Source of the DNA: a virus
DNA: 64,000 nucleotides
Strand: one strand, 5' to 3'
IMG/VR virus record: IMGVR_UViG_3300020578_000017
Location: 1-64,000 of that record
A program made the position numbers and the translations under genes. The notes beneath the pieces are model-generated. The model was given only the letters and a program-made list of their open reading frames with translations. It did not search any database and had not been told where the DNA came from. Positions 10,571 to 21,900 of the stretch are shown piece by piece; the first letter of the stretch is position 1, and each line of letters begins with the position of its first letter.

Positions 10571-11301
10571 GCGTTATCTATATGACCCTCAACTAAAGGA
10601 GGGCTATTATAGAATAATACTACAAATTCAAAAGTATAATCAAAGTTAAACGGATTTTCTGGACTTTGTGAGTAAGCAAAAGATTCAAAATTTCCATAAC
10701 ATAAAAGGTCTAAATACTTAAGCTCTACTAAATTTCTAGTGTCTATAGTTTTTCTTGTAGACGAAGCAAGTAAACTCTGATTACTTCCGGTGTTTTCTTG
10801 CTTTTTGTATGATTTTTTTATCTGAGATATAGAATTGTATTTTTCAGTTCTTTCTTCTTTTAATAAACTACTGTTTCTAAAATTAACACTATTATTTTTA
10901 TAAAGCAAAAGAAGATTCATAAAGTTTTTATAAGCAACAGTTTCATTTGCCTTTTGTCGGGTAAGTCCATCGTTTTTATGTAAAAATGCTGCAGATTTAC
11001 CTTGGGCGTTTATTATATCAAGTTCATCACCCCAGTATTGCGGTATGAACCCAGCTCTAGTATAGTTACTTGCATTTATTGCTTTTGACATAGAAATACC
11101 GAGATTGCTTGGATTTATATCTAAATAAATCTGAGAACCTGAAACATAAGATATAGTTTGATTTATAACTTTTACGCGACTAAACCTAAGAAGTTTATTT
11201 GTATCTACATAAGCTTGAGATAGCTTAAGACCAGATACGTCAAAGGCAGGTATCTTATCTACGCTAAAGTTTCCAGGAAGATCATCTTTAGAAAGTGACA
11301 T
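10567..11301 (-). CDS. Baseplate / tube-initiator-like protein, paralogue 2
   Basis: A 244-residue protein that overlaps its neighbours on both sides by 4 and 14 bases. Its central segment (LDINPSNLGISMSK, then GFIPQYWGDELDIINAQGK) aligns by eye with the preceding gene (FYVNPNSWNMNYKP, then GWIDELWGEELDSIGVEA). Both end in a strand-rich segment of the type FNFDYTFEFVV. Similar N-P-x ... WGdEld ... G proteins occur in baseplates of large phages, where they sit next to LysM-type and tube-initiator proteins. It probably joins the tape measure or tube end to the hub. No enzyme motif is seen. Confidence 0.55.
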   Translation of the reverse strand: MSLSKDDLPGNFSVDKIPAFDVSGLKLSQAYVDTNKLLRFSRVKVINQTISYVSGSQIYLDINPSNLGISMSKAINASNYTRAGFIPQYWGDELDIINAQGKSAAFLHKNDGLTRQKANETVAYKNFMNLLLLYKNNSVNFRNSSLLKEERTEKYNSISQIKKSYKKQENTGSNQSLLASSTRKTIDTRNLVELKYLDLLCYGNFESFAYSQSPENPFNFDYTFEFVVLFYNSPPLVEGHIDNA

Positions 11302-11818
11302 CTGTACCGAGTACCTTAAACGTAAAGCTAAAACTCAACATAAATGGTTTATCTACTGAGTCCTCTAAAGATAAGCTTTCAAAGAAACCGTAATAGATAA
11401 ACCGATCAAAATGTAGCTCTAATGGTATGAAATCTTTAGCAAAGTTATTGTCTATCGTTATACCGCCAGAACGATATGCTTGAACAATCTTCTCTAGTCT
11501 TGTAAATGCATCACTTGTTTTACTGTCAGAAAAGCTAGCAAACCCAGTACTTTCTGTTTGAAAGCCCCCTGAAACTGCCTCTACGCCGATTGAGTCGAGT
11601 TCCTCTCCCCATAACTCATCTATCCAACCCGCATGACTACGTCGTCTTGTAATTTTAGGCTTATAGTTCATGTTCCAAGAGTTTGGATTTACATAAAAAT
11701 AAACTTTTTCTCCATCAGGTGTTTTTATGTATACTAATGAACTTTCTTGAGTTGGGTAAAAGCGAACCAACTGATTTTTTGAATCATTTGGTGCCTTACC
11801 AAAAGTACCTTCGCTCAT
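11288..11818 (-). CDS. Baseplate / tube-initiator-like protein, paralogue 1
   Basis: A 176-residue protein whose ATG overlaps the TAA of the last tape-measure gene (TAATG). A beta segment VYFYVNPNSWNMNYKP is followed by a basic stretch and then GWIDELWGEELDSIGVEAVSG. The end, FMLSFSFTFKVLGTD, is a beta strand pair of the type found at the C-terminus of tube-like folds. The next gene is a shorter-motif paralogue of it. Their place between tape measure and hub suggests baseplate proteins that start tube assembly. The function is inferred from position and architecture. Confidence 0.58.
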   Translation of the reverse strand: MSEGTFGKAPNDSKNQLVRFYPTQESSLVYIKTPDGEKVYFYVNPNSWNMNYKPKITRRRSHAGWIDELWGEELDSIGVEAVSGGFQTESTGFASFSDSKTSDAFTRLEKIVQAYRSGGITIDNNFAKDFIPLELHFDRFIYYGFFESLSLEDSVDKPFMLSFSFTFKVLGTDVTF

Positions 11819-14800
11819 TAGCTATTCTGCCTTAAGTAATATGTAACAAAGTCATTCGTTTTGTTGACTGCTACCCTGCGAATTTCTTGCTCAATCTCTT
11901 TGGCATTCCTACTAACATCAAGAATAACCTGACTATTCGTATTAGGGTCTACTTTAGTATAGATCATCTGATCTATCTCAATGTCTGCTACCAGGAATTC
12001 ACCTGATGAAAATCCTGAACTTACTATGAGATCAACTATGTTTCCAAGGTCTCGGTCTGCTGTAGGGGCATCGTATAGTCCAATAACAAGGTCTTTGTAC
12101 CCATAAGAGGAAAGACTCGCTTGATTAGGTAAAAATCTTGTTGCTGGTCCAGTAATAGCGTTAACCGGATTTGGTAAGTTTACCGGGCTTGGCATAGAAA
12201 ATGAAGGCATATCTGGAGCTTTTGCTTCTGGAGAATCTGACTTTTCTTGACTTACCGGCCTGCCTAAGAGATTATAGTTTGATGTATATGTGTATACTTG
12301 CTTTCTCTTGCTTATGCTTGCTCTTAGAGAAGAACTCTCTGCTGCGGCAGAACGTGACTCTTCCCTGAATAGCCTTTCGAATTTATGAACAGACTCAACC
12401 TCTTGTCTAGTAAGATTTTTGCTAGATTGATCTACTAAATTTACTACTTCAGGAACTCTTGCAGCTGCTCTAAAGAACCCTCTGAGCAGGGCTTTCCTTA
12501 CTTCTGGGTCTGTTGATGAACTTACTATATCCACTAAAGGTTTCATTAATGCCGGATTTATTTGCATTTTCTGCATAATGTCTGCGCCGGATGTTTTATA
12601 GTAGCTATCCTTGAACCAACCGAATACATCAAGCTTCTGTCTTATACTTGACCGCTGTACGGAGTCAGCAGCTGACCAGGATTCAGTTAGGAAATCTTTT
12701 AATATTTTTTCAGCTTGTTCTGTATTTTTAGACCTACCTGAAGATATAAGTAAAGAAAACAGAAGCACAAACTGCTGGGAGCTTATCTTATCTTTTAGTA
12801 AACTAGGAATCCTGGAATAGGCATCTAAAGCGGCAGCTTTTACTATCTCAGGATTTTTATTTTTACCAGAAGATATGGCTTGATATGTCTTATCGGACAT
12901 AGTTTTAGCATAGTTTTCATAGTACCTGGATAGTTGATCTTCATTAAGGCCAGAAAGATCCTCTAAAGGTACTTCTTTATTGGTAATTTTAGGGGTTCGA
13001 GATTCAATTTCTGGCTTTAATGCAGCAAGTTTACTATCTTTTGATATTTTTTCAAATAATAATTTTCTGTACTCATCTAACTCTTTAATTTTATCTACTA
13101 ACTCCATCCTGTCTTCTTCGGTGCGACCTCCTGACAAATATTTCCTTTTTAGACCATCTACTTCTCGTGACAAAGACGTATACTTTATAAACTGCTGGGC
13201 AACTGGCAATCCTCCTGTAAATAGAGCAGATAACTTTCCTGAAATTGAGGTAAATATACTGTTTACATCGACAAATAAAAAGTCTAGGTAGTTTTTTATG
13301 TCAGAAAACATGTCGGCAAAGTGTTGCCTCTGACTAAAAAGTTGTATTTTTAAATCTTGTGCCTCAACTTTTGCAGCGGTAGACTCGTCTATCCTCGCAC
13401 CATTAATATCTCTGATTTTTTGAAACTCAGTCACTTTTTTTATGGTGTCTAAAGGCTTAGGGCTGCTTTTCTTCAGGTTAAGTAATATTCTTAACATATC
13501 CATGCCAAATTGACCAAACTGAACACCAGCAGCTGCCTCAATAGTTCTAAGATTCTTTGACATAAAGCTGGCTAGCTTCTCCGGAGAAGACTTGAGTATG
13601 TCAATTTGAGGTAGTAGCAATTTTCTAAGTTTGACAATCCCATAGGCAAATTGAGCACTTGGATCAGACTTAAGTAAGTTTTGTAACTCTAAAGCCGCAG
13701 ACTCAAAATTAGTGCCGCTATCTTTAGAAAGATTTTCTATTGCCCTGTCTGCTAAAGACTGATTGATCGCTTCTGCTCTTTCATTGCCAACAATTCCGCC
13801 ACGATTACTCTTGAAAATTTCTTCCAAATCATTTCTGGTCACAAGCTGATTTGAAATATCAACAAAAAGGGTATCAGTGCCAGAAGAGAAAGTCTGTAGT
13901 TGATTTAAAAAGTTATCTTCCCCTTTCTTGTTCATTATCCTGGCTTTTTGAATAGTAGAGATGAGATTAATTAAACTACTTACTCTGGTATTAAGCCCGG
14001 ACATCTTACCCTGAAGACCCCTGAATGACATAAAAAGTCGATATGAGTTTAATCCACCAGTCGCTGCTACCTTAGAGAGATAAGCTAATGCCTGAGATGA
14101 TTTTTCGAAAGTAAACTGTTGACCGTCAATCATTGAGTCAAAGGCTTCAACAACTTGACCAGATTCTACGCCAAGTCCTTTTTGAAAAGTAATAACCTCA
14201 TTAATAAGCTTCATTCTGGCTTGATTAACATCTATAGCTTTTCCTGACTCGTCTATAAGCCTTCTTAAATCTATGCTAGAAGACATGGAGTCAAGTTGTT
14301 GTATTTGATCTTTGGTTAGTTTATAAATATTTGTGGAATTTTGCTCTAAGGAAATATTCGTATCTCGTAGTAAACTTACATACTCATTTTGTGCCTTATT
14401 CAACTGAGCAGCAACTAAGTCTTCCCTGAGGCCTACATTTAAACTGTACTGTAGCTGGCGTGTTCCTCTTGTCTTAAGTATTTCCTGGTTAAAGTTATGA
14501 ACTGCAGCAATGGCCTTAATCGCAAAGGCTACTAAGCCAAAAACCCCAACGTTAAGAAACATTTGTATGGGCTGTATTAAAAACTCAAGACCCTTTATAA
14601 TGTTGCTAAAGACTTTTACTAGACCTAGATATACACTTGATGCCAACGACGGCGAAGCGCCAAAATTGGTCGATTGTTTTTTTATTTTTGATGCAGTATC
14701 GATTCTTAATCTCATTTGTGACAAGTGATGTTTAGCTTTTTTTATATTAAGCTCTCTTACAGCACTGAAAGCTTTTTTAAACTCACTTACTGCTTCATTT

Positions 14801-15420
14801 GCCTCTTTAAATATTTCCTGATTTACTGAACCAACATTCTGATAAACACTTTGAGCAGTTTTAGTAAGATTTTTTGCTTTATCCTGAAGTTTTTTTAACT
14901 CAACTATAGACTCATTCAAAGATTCTTGTGATTTTGATAGCTCTTCTAAGTCTATATCTTGTAAACTTCCTTGTTCAGCAAGAGTATTAGCTAACTTTTT
15001 AAGTAAAGCATATTGATTAGCTACTTTTATACTAATCAAACCTGAAACTGAAGCGAGCTTAGCTGTATCAGCTGGATTTAATAAATCTGAAGTTTTGGCA
15101 AGCTCAAAGAAATCTTCTCTGGCTTTTCTATTCCTTATTTCCGCTTCTTTAAGGTCTCTGATGAAGTCGCCAAACAAATCATATGAACCAAAGACTTCAT
15201 TCGATAAGACCGAAATATCACGAGCTGAAGACTCAAAAGACTTTCTGATAACTTCTACAGAATCATTCAATGACTCAAGGTTAGATAAGGCGTTTCCCTG
15301 GGCTTTATACTCTGGCGAAAGATCAAATGACTCTAATGTTGTATCAAAATTCTTTAGTGATTCAAAGTATTTTTTTTGTTTAGCAGTAAAATTTTTAAGA
15401 TCTTGTATGATACTAAACAA
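11818..15420 (-). CDS. Tape-measure-like protein D
   Basis: A 1,200-residue protein and the last of four consecutive genes of almost equal size. The first ~250 residues are charged helices with coiled-coil character. A hydrophobic segment (about residues 280-306, VGVFGLVAFAIKAIAAV) is followed by FNQEILKTRGTRQLQYS near 310. The other three proteins carry a matching motif at 322-336. The middle is mainly helical and the C-terminal ~180 residues become Pro/Ser-rich, then beta-rich. No peptidoglycan-cleaving domain is seen, unlike copies A and B. Tape-measure proteins line the tube lumen and set tail length; whether all four do so here is inference. Confidence 0.7.
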   Translation of the reverse strand: MFSIIQDLKNFTAKQKKYFESLKNFDTTLESFDLSPEYKAQGNALSNLESLNDSVEVIRKSFESSARDISVLSNEVFGSYDLFGDFIRDLKEAEIRNRKAREDFFELAKTSDLLNPADTAKLASVSGLISIKVANQYALLKKLANTLAEQGSLQDIDLEELSKSQESLNESIVELKKLQDKAKNLTKTAQSVYQNVGSVNQEIFKEANEAVSEFKKAFSAVRELNIKKAKHHLSQMRLRIDTASKIKKQSTNFGASPSLASSVYLGLVKVFSNIIKGLEFLIQPIQMFLNVGVFGLVAFAIKAIAAVHNFNQEILKTRGTRQLQYSLNVGLREDLVAAQLNKAQNEYVSLLRDTNISLEQNSTNIYKLTKDQIQQLDSMSSSIDLRRLIDESGKAIDVNQARMKLINEVITFQKGLGVESGQVVEAFDSMIDGQQFTFEKSSQALAYLSKVAATGGLNSYRLFMSFRGLQGKMSGLNTRVSSLINLISTIQKARIMNKKGEDNFLNQLQTFSSGTDTLFVDISNQLVTRNDLEEIFKSNRGGIVGNERAEAINQSLADRAIENLSKDSGTNFESAALELQNLLKSDPSAQFAYGIVKLRKLLLPQIDILKSSPEKLASFMSKNLRTIEAAAGVQFGQFGMDMLRILLNLKKSSPKPLDTIKKVTEFQKIRDINGARIDESTAAKVEAQDLKIQLFSQRQHFADMFSDIKNYLDFLFVDVNSIFTSISGKLSALFTGGLPVAQQFIKYTSLSREVDGLKRKYLSGGRTEEDRMELVDKIKELDEYRKLLFEKISKDSKLAALKPEIESRTPKITNKEVPLEDLSGLNEDQLSRYYENYAKTMSDKTYQAISSGKNKNPEIVKAAALDAYSRIPSLLKDKISSQQFVLLFSLLISSGRSKNTEQAEKILKDFLTESWSAADSVQRSSIRQKLDVFGWFKDSYYKTSGADIMQKMQINPALMKPLVDIVSSSTDPEVRKALLRGFFRAAARVPEVVNLVDQSSKNLTRQEVESVHKFERLFREESRSAAAESSSLRASISKRKQVYTYTSNYNLLGRPVSQEKSDSPEAKAPDMPSFSMPSPVNLPNPVNAITGPATRFLPNQASLSSYGYKDLVIGLYDAPTADRDLGNIVDLIVSSGFSSGEFLVADIEIDQMIYTKVDPNTNSQVILDVSRNAKEIEQEIRRVAVNKTNDFVTYYLRQNS

Positions 15421-15422
15421 TT

Positions 15423-18400
15423 TTAGCCCCTCTTAGTGATGTTGTAATACTGGCTAATCTCATTTAGTCTAATTGAGACAGCTTGATCTGCTATGCTTGC
15501 AACATCAGTAGTGGTTTCAATAACTTTAAGTTTGACGTTTCTTACTTTATAATCAATATCACCTGTGATTGGTGCTAGTCCTGGTCGAGGAAGTCTGCTC
15601 GTTATAGAAGGTAAAGCAGATGCCCTTCCCATAACTTTCCTTTTTTCTTGATCTTCCTCTCGTTTTATGTCCCTTCGCGCCTTATCCCCTAAAGAACCAG
15701 GTAGTATAGATGCAAAACCCCTAGTTAGCCTTGCGTACCATGGCATTTCTTCTGCTTCTTTTTCTAACTGGGTAGCAGCAGTCTTTGTGGTTTCTGAATC
15801 CTTAGCTTTCCTAATTTGACCCCGCTGTTCTGCTGTTGGCTCCTTTGGCTTAGCTTGGCTACTTGCTGACTGTCTAATTGCGTTGAAGCCTATATCTAAA
15901 GCTTTTTGAACAGACTGCCGATCTCTCTGATTATAAGATAGAATATTCCTTTGAATATTTGTTCTGTTATTGTCTATGGATGACAATACTTGGTGTAGCA
16001 ATCTTTCTGGGTTTTTTTCTGTAGCAGCTTTGTCTAAAAATTCTCTTAAGATAAAAGAGAAAAGAGGCGAACTGCCAAACTTAATCCTAAGAGCCTCAAG
16101 CAATAAGCTCTTAGGATCTGTCGGATTTTTTTCTAGTAACCGTAGTAACTCTTTTTGCTCGTTTGTTAAGTTTAATACGCTATCTGGAATTTTTACTGTA
16201 ACACCATCAGATGAAACACTTCTCCTGGAAGCGGCTTGCTTTAAGGCGGGTACATTGAGAGACGCACTTGGTAGTCTTACCGCCGTACCGATATTTGAGG
16301 TAGTGGCTACCGGCGCTTGGCTACTACCAACGATAAATGACTTAAAAGCTTCTTTCATTTCTTGGTCGAGTTTTGATTTTATATAAGCAGGAAAGTCACT
16401 CTGGCCTGTTACGGTGAAATAGTTGGTGAAGTTTAGAGACTGAGAAGCTAGTGATGCTTTAACTTGAGACGGTGAAGACTGTGCTAAATCTGCCAACCTG
16501 CTCGCAGCTTCATTAAAACGTTGAATAGCTTCGGCTCTTTGTGGTCCATTAGAAGACAGTATCTTAGCTTGTTGTTCTCTCATAGTTGCTAAAGTGTCGC
16601 CAAGCTGCTTAATAAAATCAGAACCAGATAATGATTCAGTAGGTGCCGCGATGCCAAGCTTACTTGCTATCCATTTTGCAAAGGATGACTCAAGTAAACC
16701 ATGCTGTATAAAGTCAATTATATTCTCTGCTAAGCCTTGAACTTTTATAAGTAATCCTTCAATGGCGTTGGTAACACCTCTAAGAGGGGGTACCAATTGA
16801 TCGGCATTATTTGCTAAGCCTGTCTCAAGTTTTTGATACGCAGACGCATCTGATTCTGCTTGATCGTTTATGTCACCAAGAAGCATAGAAAGCAAGTCGC
16901 CTAGAGTTTTCGTAGGGTTAGCTTTAGCTAATGCAAGTAAAGACTGTCTAATAGTAAATAATGCGTTCTCATCACCCGTTATGAGCTTTGACCTTGTAAA
17001 CTGCTCCATGGTCATTTGCATAGCTCTATCAAAGCCAGGGTCAGAAGCTTTCATACTTAAAGTATTCTTGTCATATAAAGCTTGAGCTAAGATAGCTTGT
17101 TTAGTCTGTGGCGGAACAAGCTTTAAGGCGTAAGCGATATCCCTAAGATCTGCTGCTGTTGGGTTTAGTTTTTTGCTTTGAATATCTTTCAGTTTTCTTA
17201 GTGCCTGTTCTACAAATCCCTTAGCCCTCTGCTGCCCTTCAGTTCCGGTAGGCATAGCTCGAACAGTGGTCTCTAAAATGTCAACTAGTTCGGATGGCTT
17301 TTGTGCTAAAAGGCTAGCAACCATTCTTTGAGTAGAGTCGTCGTCTTGGAATGCCTGGGAAACCGCTTCTATGTAGGAAGTAACATCACGTGTCCCTAGT
17401 ATCTTTGTATCGTATAATCTAGTGAATAGAGATGCTGTAGCTTTTAAGTTGTCACCAAAAATTGGGGACTGCATGGCTAATCCCTTTGTGGCACCAAGCA
17501 ATCTAGCTACATTAATATAACTACCTTTTGTTACCCTGTTAAGGCCACCGTATAAGGACTGAAGCTGCCTCTCGCCGTACCCATATTCATTCACTAACTC
17601 CATAGAGTTTTGAGCAACTTCATCTGTGCTGATTCCCCAAGTATAGCTCAAGGCTAAACCCATATTGACAAACTTATTCAGGTTAGAAATAACCCCGGCG
17701 CCTTGTTGCAGGTTTCCTTGCAGCCTCGGTAAGTTCAATCCGGCATATTTTGCCAATTCTTCCTTTGCTTGCTCAGGTGATAGTCTAAACTTATTCTGAG
17801 TAGCATCAGCTGTTGCGTATATACTAGTAAACTCATCTTTAAGTTTGTCAAATATTGAATCTACGGTTTTAAAATCTGCTTGAGCTCGAAGGTCTAAACC
17901 TAAGTCACCCAAACTTCTTCCAGATAAAAGAGTCTTATTAAGTTCTCTGGCTTTATCGCTTGCGCTAAGCACTAAACCTAGAACAGATACAATACCACCG
18001 GCTACGGATATTCCTACGGAAGCCCACCTAGCAAAAGATGATATCTTTCCCACGACAGAAGTAAACTTTGAAAGAGAACTTTCTATTACTTTCTGGGTTG
18101 CAGATAAAGAATTATCTATATTCGACTGATCTTTTCTATCTGACGAGACTTTAGCAAGGGCTTTCCCTAAGCCTTCAGCTTTTCTGAAATGTTTTTCTGC
18201 CTCAGCTGGGTTTAAAGAAAATGCTGCTCTAACGCCATCAATGAAACCCTTAGCCGCATCCTGGGCACCTTCAAAAAATCCTTCGAAGCCTTTTTCAAGA
18301 GTTTTCTTTGCTATCTCATCCAGGCCTTTTTGATACCCAACTAGAGAAGATGACTCTCGTTTTAGGGTATCTCTAGCTTGAGCAAGTTGTGTTGTTTTTT

Positions 18401-18932
18401 TGGCTACAGAATCTTGTAATGGTCTTAGTTTATTTGCGTATTCTACATCGCTATCGAATTGTTTTCTATCTATTCTTGCAATTTCTTGTAAAGACTTTTG
18501 CAGGGATTGCTGAATAAACTCAACTTCTTTTACATTCTTATCAAGATTAGACATATCCTGTGAGGAAATTAGTCCTTGATAATAAGCTCTTTTACCTATA
18601 TTTTGAATCCTTTGAGCGTAGCTTACTGTTTCTAAAATTTGCTCTCTGATGTTCGGAAAAACTTGTACTAAATTTTTTTCATTAGCGATCTCTTCCCAGG
18701 ATTTATCTAGTTCGTCTCTTTCCTGGCTAAGTGTATTTGCTGTTTCTCTAAGTTGCGCGAAAAGCTCAGGATCATAAGCATCCTCAACATTCTTAGCTGT
18801 GTCAAATAAAAGCTTGTTGAACGTTTTAGTTTTTTCAGTTATGCTTTTAAGAAACTCTGCTGAATTAGCAAAGCCAAGTTCTAACTTAAACGATAAGCTA
18901 GAACGATTTTTTGCTTTGTTATTAGGTGCCAC
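15423..18932 (-). CDS. Tape-measure-like protein C
   Basis: A 1,169-residue protein, third in the series. Residues 1-290 are mostly charged helix. A Gly/Val-rich hydrophobic segment (SVGISVAGGIVSVLGLVL) runs to about residue 323 and precedes LNKTLLSGRSLGDLGLD at 331, the counterpart of FNQSII and VNKSII in copies A and B. A second hydrophobic patch lies near residue 730 and a basic, Pro-rich zone follows near 1080-1120. The C-terminus is short and beta-like. It overlaps copy B by 11 bases and stops two bases before copy D. No enzyme domain is recognised. It is read as a tape-measure paralogue from size, order and the shared motif. Confidence 0.7.
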   Translation of the reverse strand: MAPNNKAKNRSSLSFKLELGFANSAEFLKSITEKTKTFNKLLFDTAKNVEDAYDPELFAQLRETANTLSQERDELDKSWEEIANEKNLVQVFPNIREQILETVSYAQRIQNIGKRAYYQGLISSQDMSNLDKNVKEVEFIQQSLQKSLQEIARIDRKQFDSDVEYANKLRPLQDSVAKKTTQLAQARDTLKRESSSLVGYQKGLDEIAKKTLEKGFEGFFEGAQDAAKGFIDGVRAAFSLNPAEAEKHFRKAEGLGKALAKVSSDRKDQSNIDNSLSATQKVIESSLSKFTSVVGKISSFARWASVGISVAGGIVSVLGLVLSASDKARELNKTLLSGRSLGDLGLDLRAQADFKTVDSIFDKLKDEFTSIYATADATQNKFRLSPEQAKEELAKYAGLNLPRLQGNLQQGAGVISNLNKFVNMGLALSYTWGISTDEVAQNSMELVNEYGYGERQLQSLYGGLNRVTKGSYINVARLLGATKGLAMQSPIFGDNLKATASLFTRLYDTKILGTRDVTSYIEAVSQAFQDDDSTQRMVASLLAQKPSELVDILETTVRAMPTGTEGQQRAKGFVEQALRKLKDIQSKKLNPTAADLRDIAYALKLVPPQTKQAILAQALYDKNTLSMKASDPGFDRAMQMTMEQFTRSKLITGDENALFTIRQSLLALAKANPTKTLGDLLSMLLGDINDQAESDASAYQKLETGLANNADQLVPPLRGVTNAIEGLLIKVQGLAENIIDFIQHGLLESSFAKWIASKLGIAAPTESLSGSDFIKQLGDTLATMREQQAKILSSNGPQRAEAIQRFNEAASRLADLAQSSPSQVKASLASQSLNFTNYFTVTGQSDFPAYIKSKLDQEMKEAFKSFIVGSSQAPVATTSNIGTAVRLPSASLNVPALKQAASRRSVSSDGVTVKIPDSVLNLTNEQKELLRLLEKNPTDPKSLLLEALRIKFGSSPLFSFILREFLDKAATEKNPERLLHQVLSSIDNNRTNIQRNILSYNQRDRQSVQKALDIGFNAIRQSASSQAKPKEPTAEQRGQIRKAKDSETTKTAATQLEKEAEEMPWYARLTRGFASILPGSLGDKARRDIKREEDQEKRKVMGRASALPSITSRLPRPGLAPITGDIDYKVRNVKLKVIETTTDVASIADQAVSIRLNEISQYYNITKRG

Positions 18933-21900
18933 TATTTCCTACGAGACGTTCCCAGACCCGGATTAAATTATTGGCGTCATTCAGGTACAAGGTCTCATAT
19001 AGAACATTCTTATAAAAGACCTGATTACTAGGTGGCGTTACATCTTGTTTAGGTGTTACAATATACCTAAACTTTCTGCCGTCCCTAGTATCTGGCAATT
19101 GCTCAAGAATAAATTGAGGAACTGAAACATCGTCTTTCTTGCCAAACGATGAATCCGTAATTCTTCCGGTTCCTACTTCAATACGAGGAGCTAATCTAGG
19201 TAACCGGGAAGACTTTACTTTTTGAGTGGAAACACGATATGTAGCTGGATTTCCTGCGGTAAACTGACTATCTAGTCTCGGAAGATTTAGTTTTCCTGTA
19301 GGAAGATTGGCCTGCCTAACTAATCCATCACTAATATTATCTGCAGTTCTTGGAATATTTGATCCAGTTCCGGAAATCTCTGATAGCCCTAATCCTACAG
19401 CTATTTTATCCTTTACTTGATCGTATGGGGTTTTTTCTCCCATGGATATGCCGTATAAAACATGCATAGCGCGGTCTATCTGATTAGTTACTTTATCTGC
19501 TGAAGACCCTTCAGGAAGATTTGGCGAAAAAGATATGTCTCTATTTCCTGCTCTATACCTACCTGAACGATTTCTAAGCACGTCTTCAACTAAATCTGGC
19601 GCAAGATGCATGGCAGCAGCTAACGATAATATATCGCCTTCACCCAAATTTAGATTTCTTTCCTTGCTAATTCTGACAATCTTTTGTATGTTACTGGCTG
19701 CTCTTTCTGCCACAAGTCTTGCTGAAGAAATAATATCCATGCATTGTTCTTTCCTAGCTTTCCACTGTTCAGGTATAAGCTGAAATACTCCCTTTGGTAA
19801 ATGTCTGGCATTTTTATCTGAGTTTGCTCGTACATTTGTGCCAGTGGCTTGTATTTTTAACGCGAAAAGTAATGCAGGGCTTATATTATACTCCGCTGCC
19901 ACGGCCATTAGTGGCCCATAAATACGTTGATCAGATGCAGTATCTAATAAAAGTTTCTTAGCTAGCTTGGTTTCTTCGCTAGACTGGTTTAATGACATCT
20001 TTGATCTATATAGAGAAGCAGAGTCTAATGGGGCTTGGCTGATGTTAAGCATTCTATCGATACCAAGTCCAGCAGAACCACCAGCTAAAAGCCCTGCTCC
20101 AGCTGCCAAAGCAATTGGACCTATTCCTAAAGTAGTAAGACCAAATATAGCACCACCTGCAATCGCTGCTCCTGCAATGGCGCCAGCGATTACAGGAGTT
20201 TGTCCTCTTGATATGGCGGATATAACACTTTGTATCCAAGAAGTTGCCTTTGACAGCAAAGACTGAGCTCTTCTGAACAAACTGCCAATCCCGGCAAATA
20301 TAGAGTTCTTTGCCTGATTAAGTGTCTTGACACCAGATGTTGTATGCTTAGCCATTCTTGCAGCAATATCAGTCATATTTTTTCTATGATCCTGGGCTTG
20401 AGGCAGCGAACTTTCTAGTTTAAATAATCCGCGATCATCAAGCTTCCTTATACCATTAGGGTCAAATCTGGCCGCTAATAGTAAATCTTTAAATTGTTCT
20501 GGTATATTTATCTGCTTGCTAGCTAAGTCTAACGCTGATCTATAGCTTAGGGCATTGATCATTACTCTATCAGCTTCAATTCCATATATTAGTTTAATTT
20601 GCCCATCTATAGCTTGCTGAAAAACTGGTAAAACAACCTGAGGAAATACCTTTGCGGACTCTAAAAGAGTAAGCATGATATCTGGATTACTTAACTGAGC
20701 CTCATAGAATCCAAGAGAGCTTAACTGTATTTGTACTTGAAGGTACTCATTTGATTGAGTGCCTAGACGATTACCTATATCTATTCTTTGTGCTTCTAAA
20801 GACTTCCTAACTGCTAGATAGCCTTCTCTCATTCTTTGTCTAAGTAATGACAAATCTGTGCTACTATCTAAATCGTAGCCTGCTAATGTAATAAGTGTAC
20901 CCATATCTTCGAATCTTTGACTTTTTACGTTATCTAAAACTGAAGATACAAAATCAGCCGCTTGACTTTCATTCAATTTTGTACTATTGGCTATTTTAGT
21001 TAAAATAGAACTATTGATCGTAAATGTGTTAATGACCCCACCAAACTTTTGAGATATTTCAATGAGGCTATTTAAAGCTAAAGAAGTATTTGTTCTTGAC
21101 TTATATGCACCAACCCTGGCCTCTTCAAAAACTTGTTCAACCTGACTCGTGGTTAACTGAGAAGAAAAAGTCAAATTGCCTACTTTAGACATTACCTCCT
21201 CAAAACTCATACCGAGCAGATGACCGTACTTCGCAGAAAGCGCTATAGGGCTGAATATATTTCTTGTATTTTCTGGATCACCGAAATCCTTAGCTGAACT
21301 AATCTCAAGATTCTTAGTTGAGCCGCCAGCCTCTCTGTAGGCTAAAATGCCCTTAACCCTATCGGTATAGTCAAGTAAAAATTCGTCTTGAACTGAGTTA
21401 AGTTGCTTGTTTAGTGAATCTATTCTCTTGAATAAGTTTTCTGAGTTTGGCTCGATTCCATATAATAACTCTTGTGTGCCAAATAGTTCTATTATGGATT
21501 TGTTTACTTCAGCGGTATAATTCATCCCTTTCAGCATAAGGTCAAGTATGAAGCTCAAATAACCAACGCTTTTACCGATGGAATTGATGCTTTTTACCAT
21601 ACTCTTAAATCCACTGGTCATAGCAGATCCTATTTTACTTAATCTATTGTCAAGCTCAAAAGCATTTTTCGCTTCTTTTTCCGGGTCTACAGATACCTTA
21701 CTTTGTAGTAGCCTTCTTCTTTCTATGGAAACAGCAGCAGAAGTAAGTGCCCGAGAAGCAATCCCCCAAATAGTACCTATTGCACTATTTAGGCCATCTC
21801 CACTATCCTGAATTGAAGTAAAACTATTTTTAACATCATTAAAGGCACTAACTGTGCTTCTAAGTGAGTAAAAGGTTCCTCTTTGTTTAAAAAGTTGCTC

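Noticed and set aside
19650-20239. Short minus-strand frames inside tape measure B
   Set aside because: They lie in other frames of a continuous 1,191-codon gene and show no coding character.
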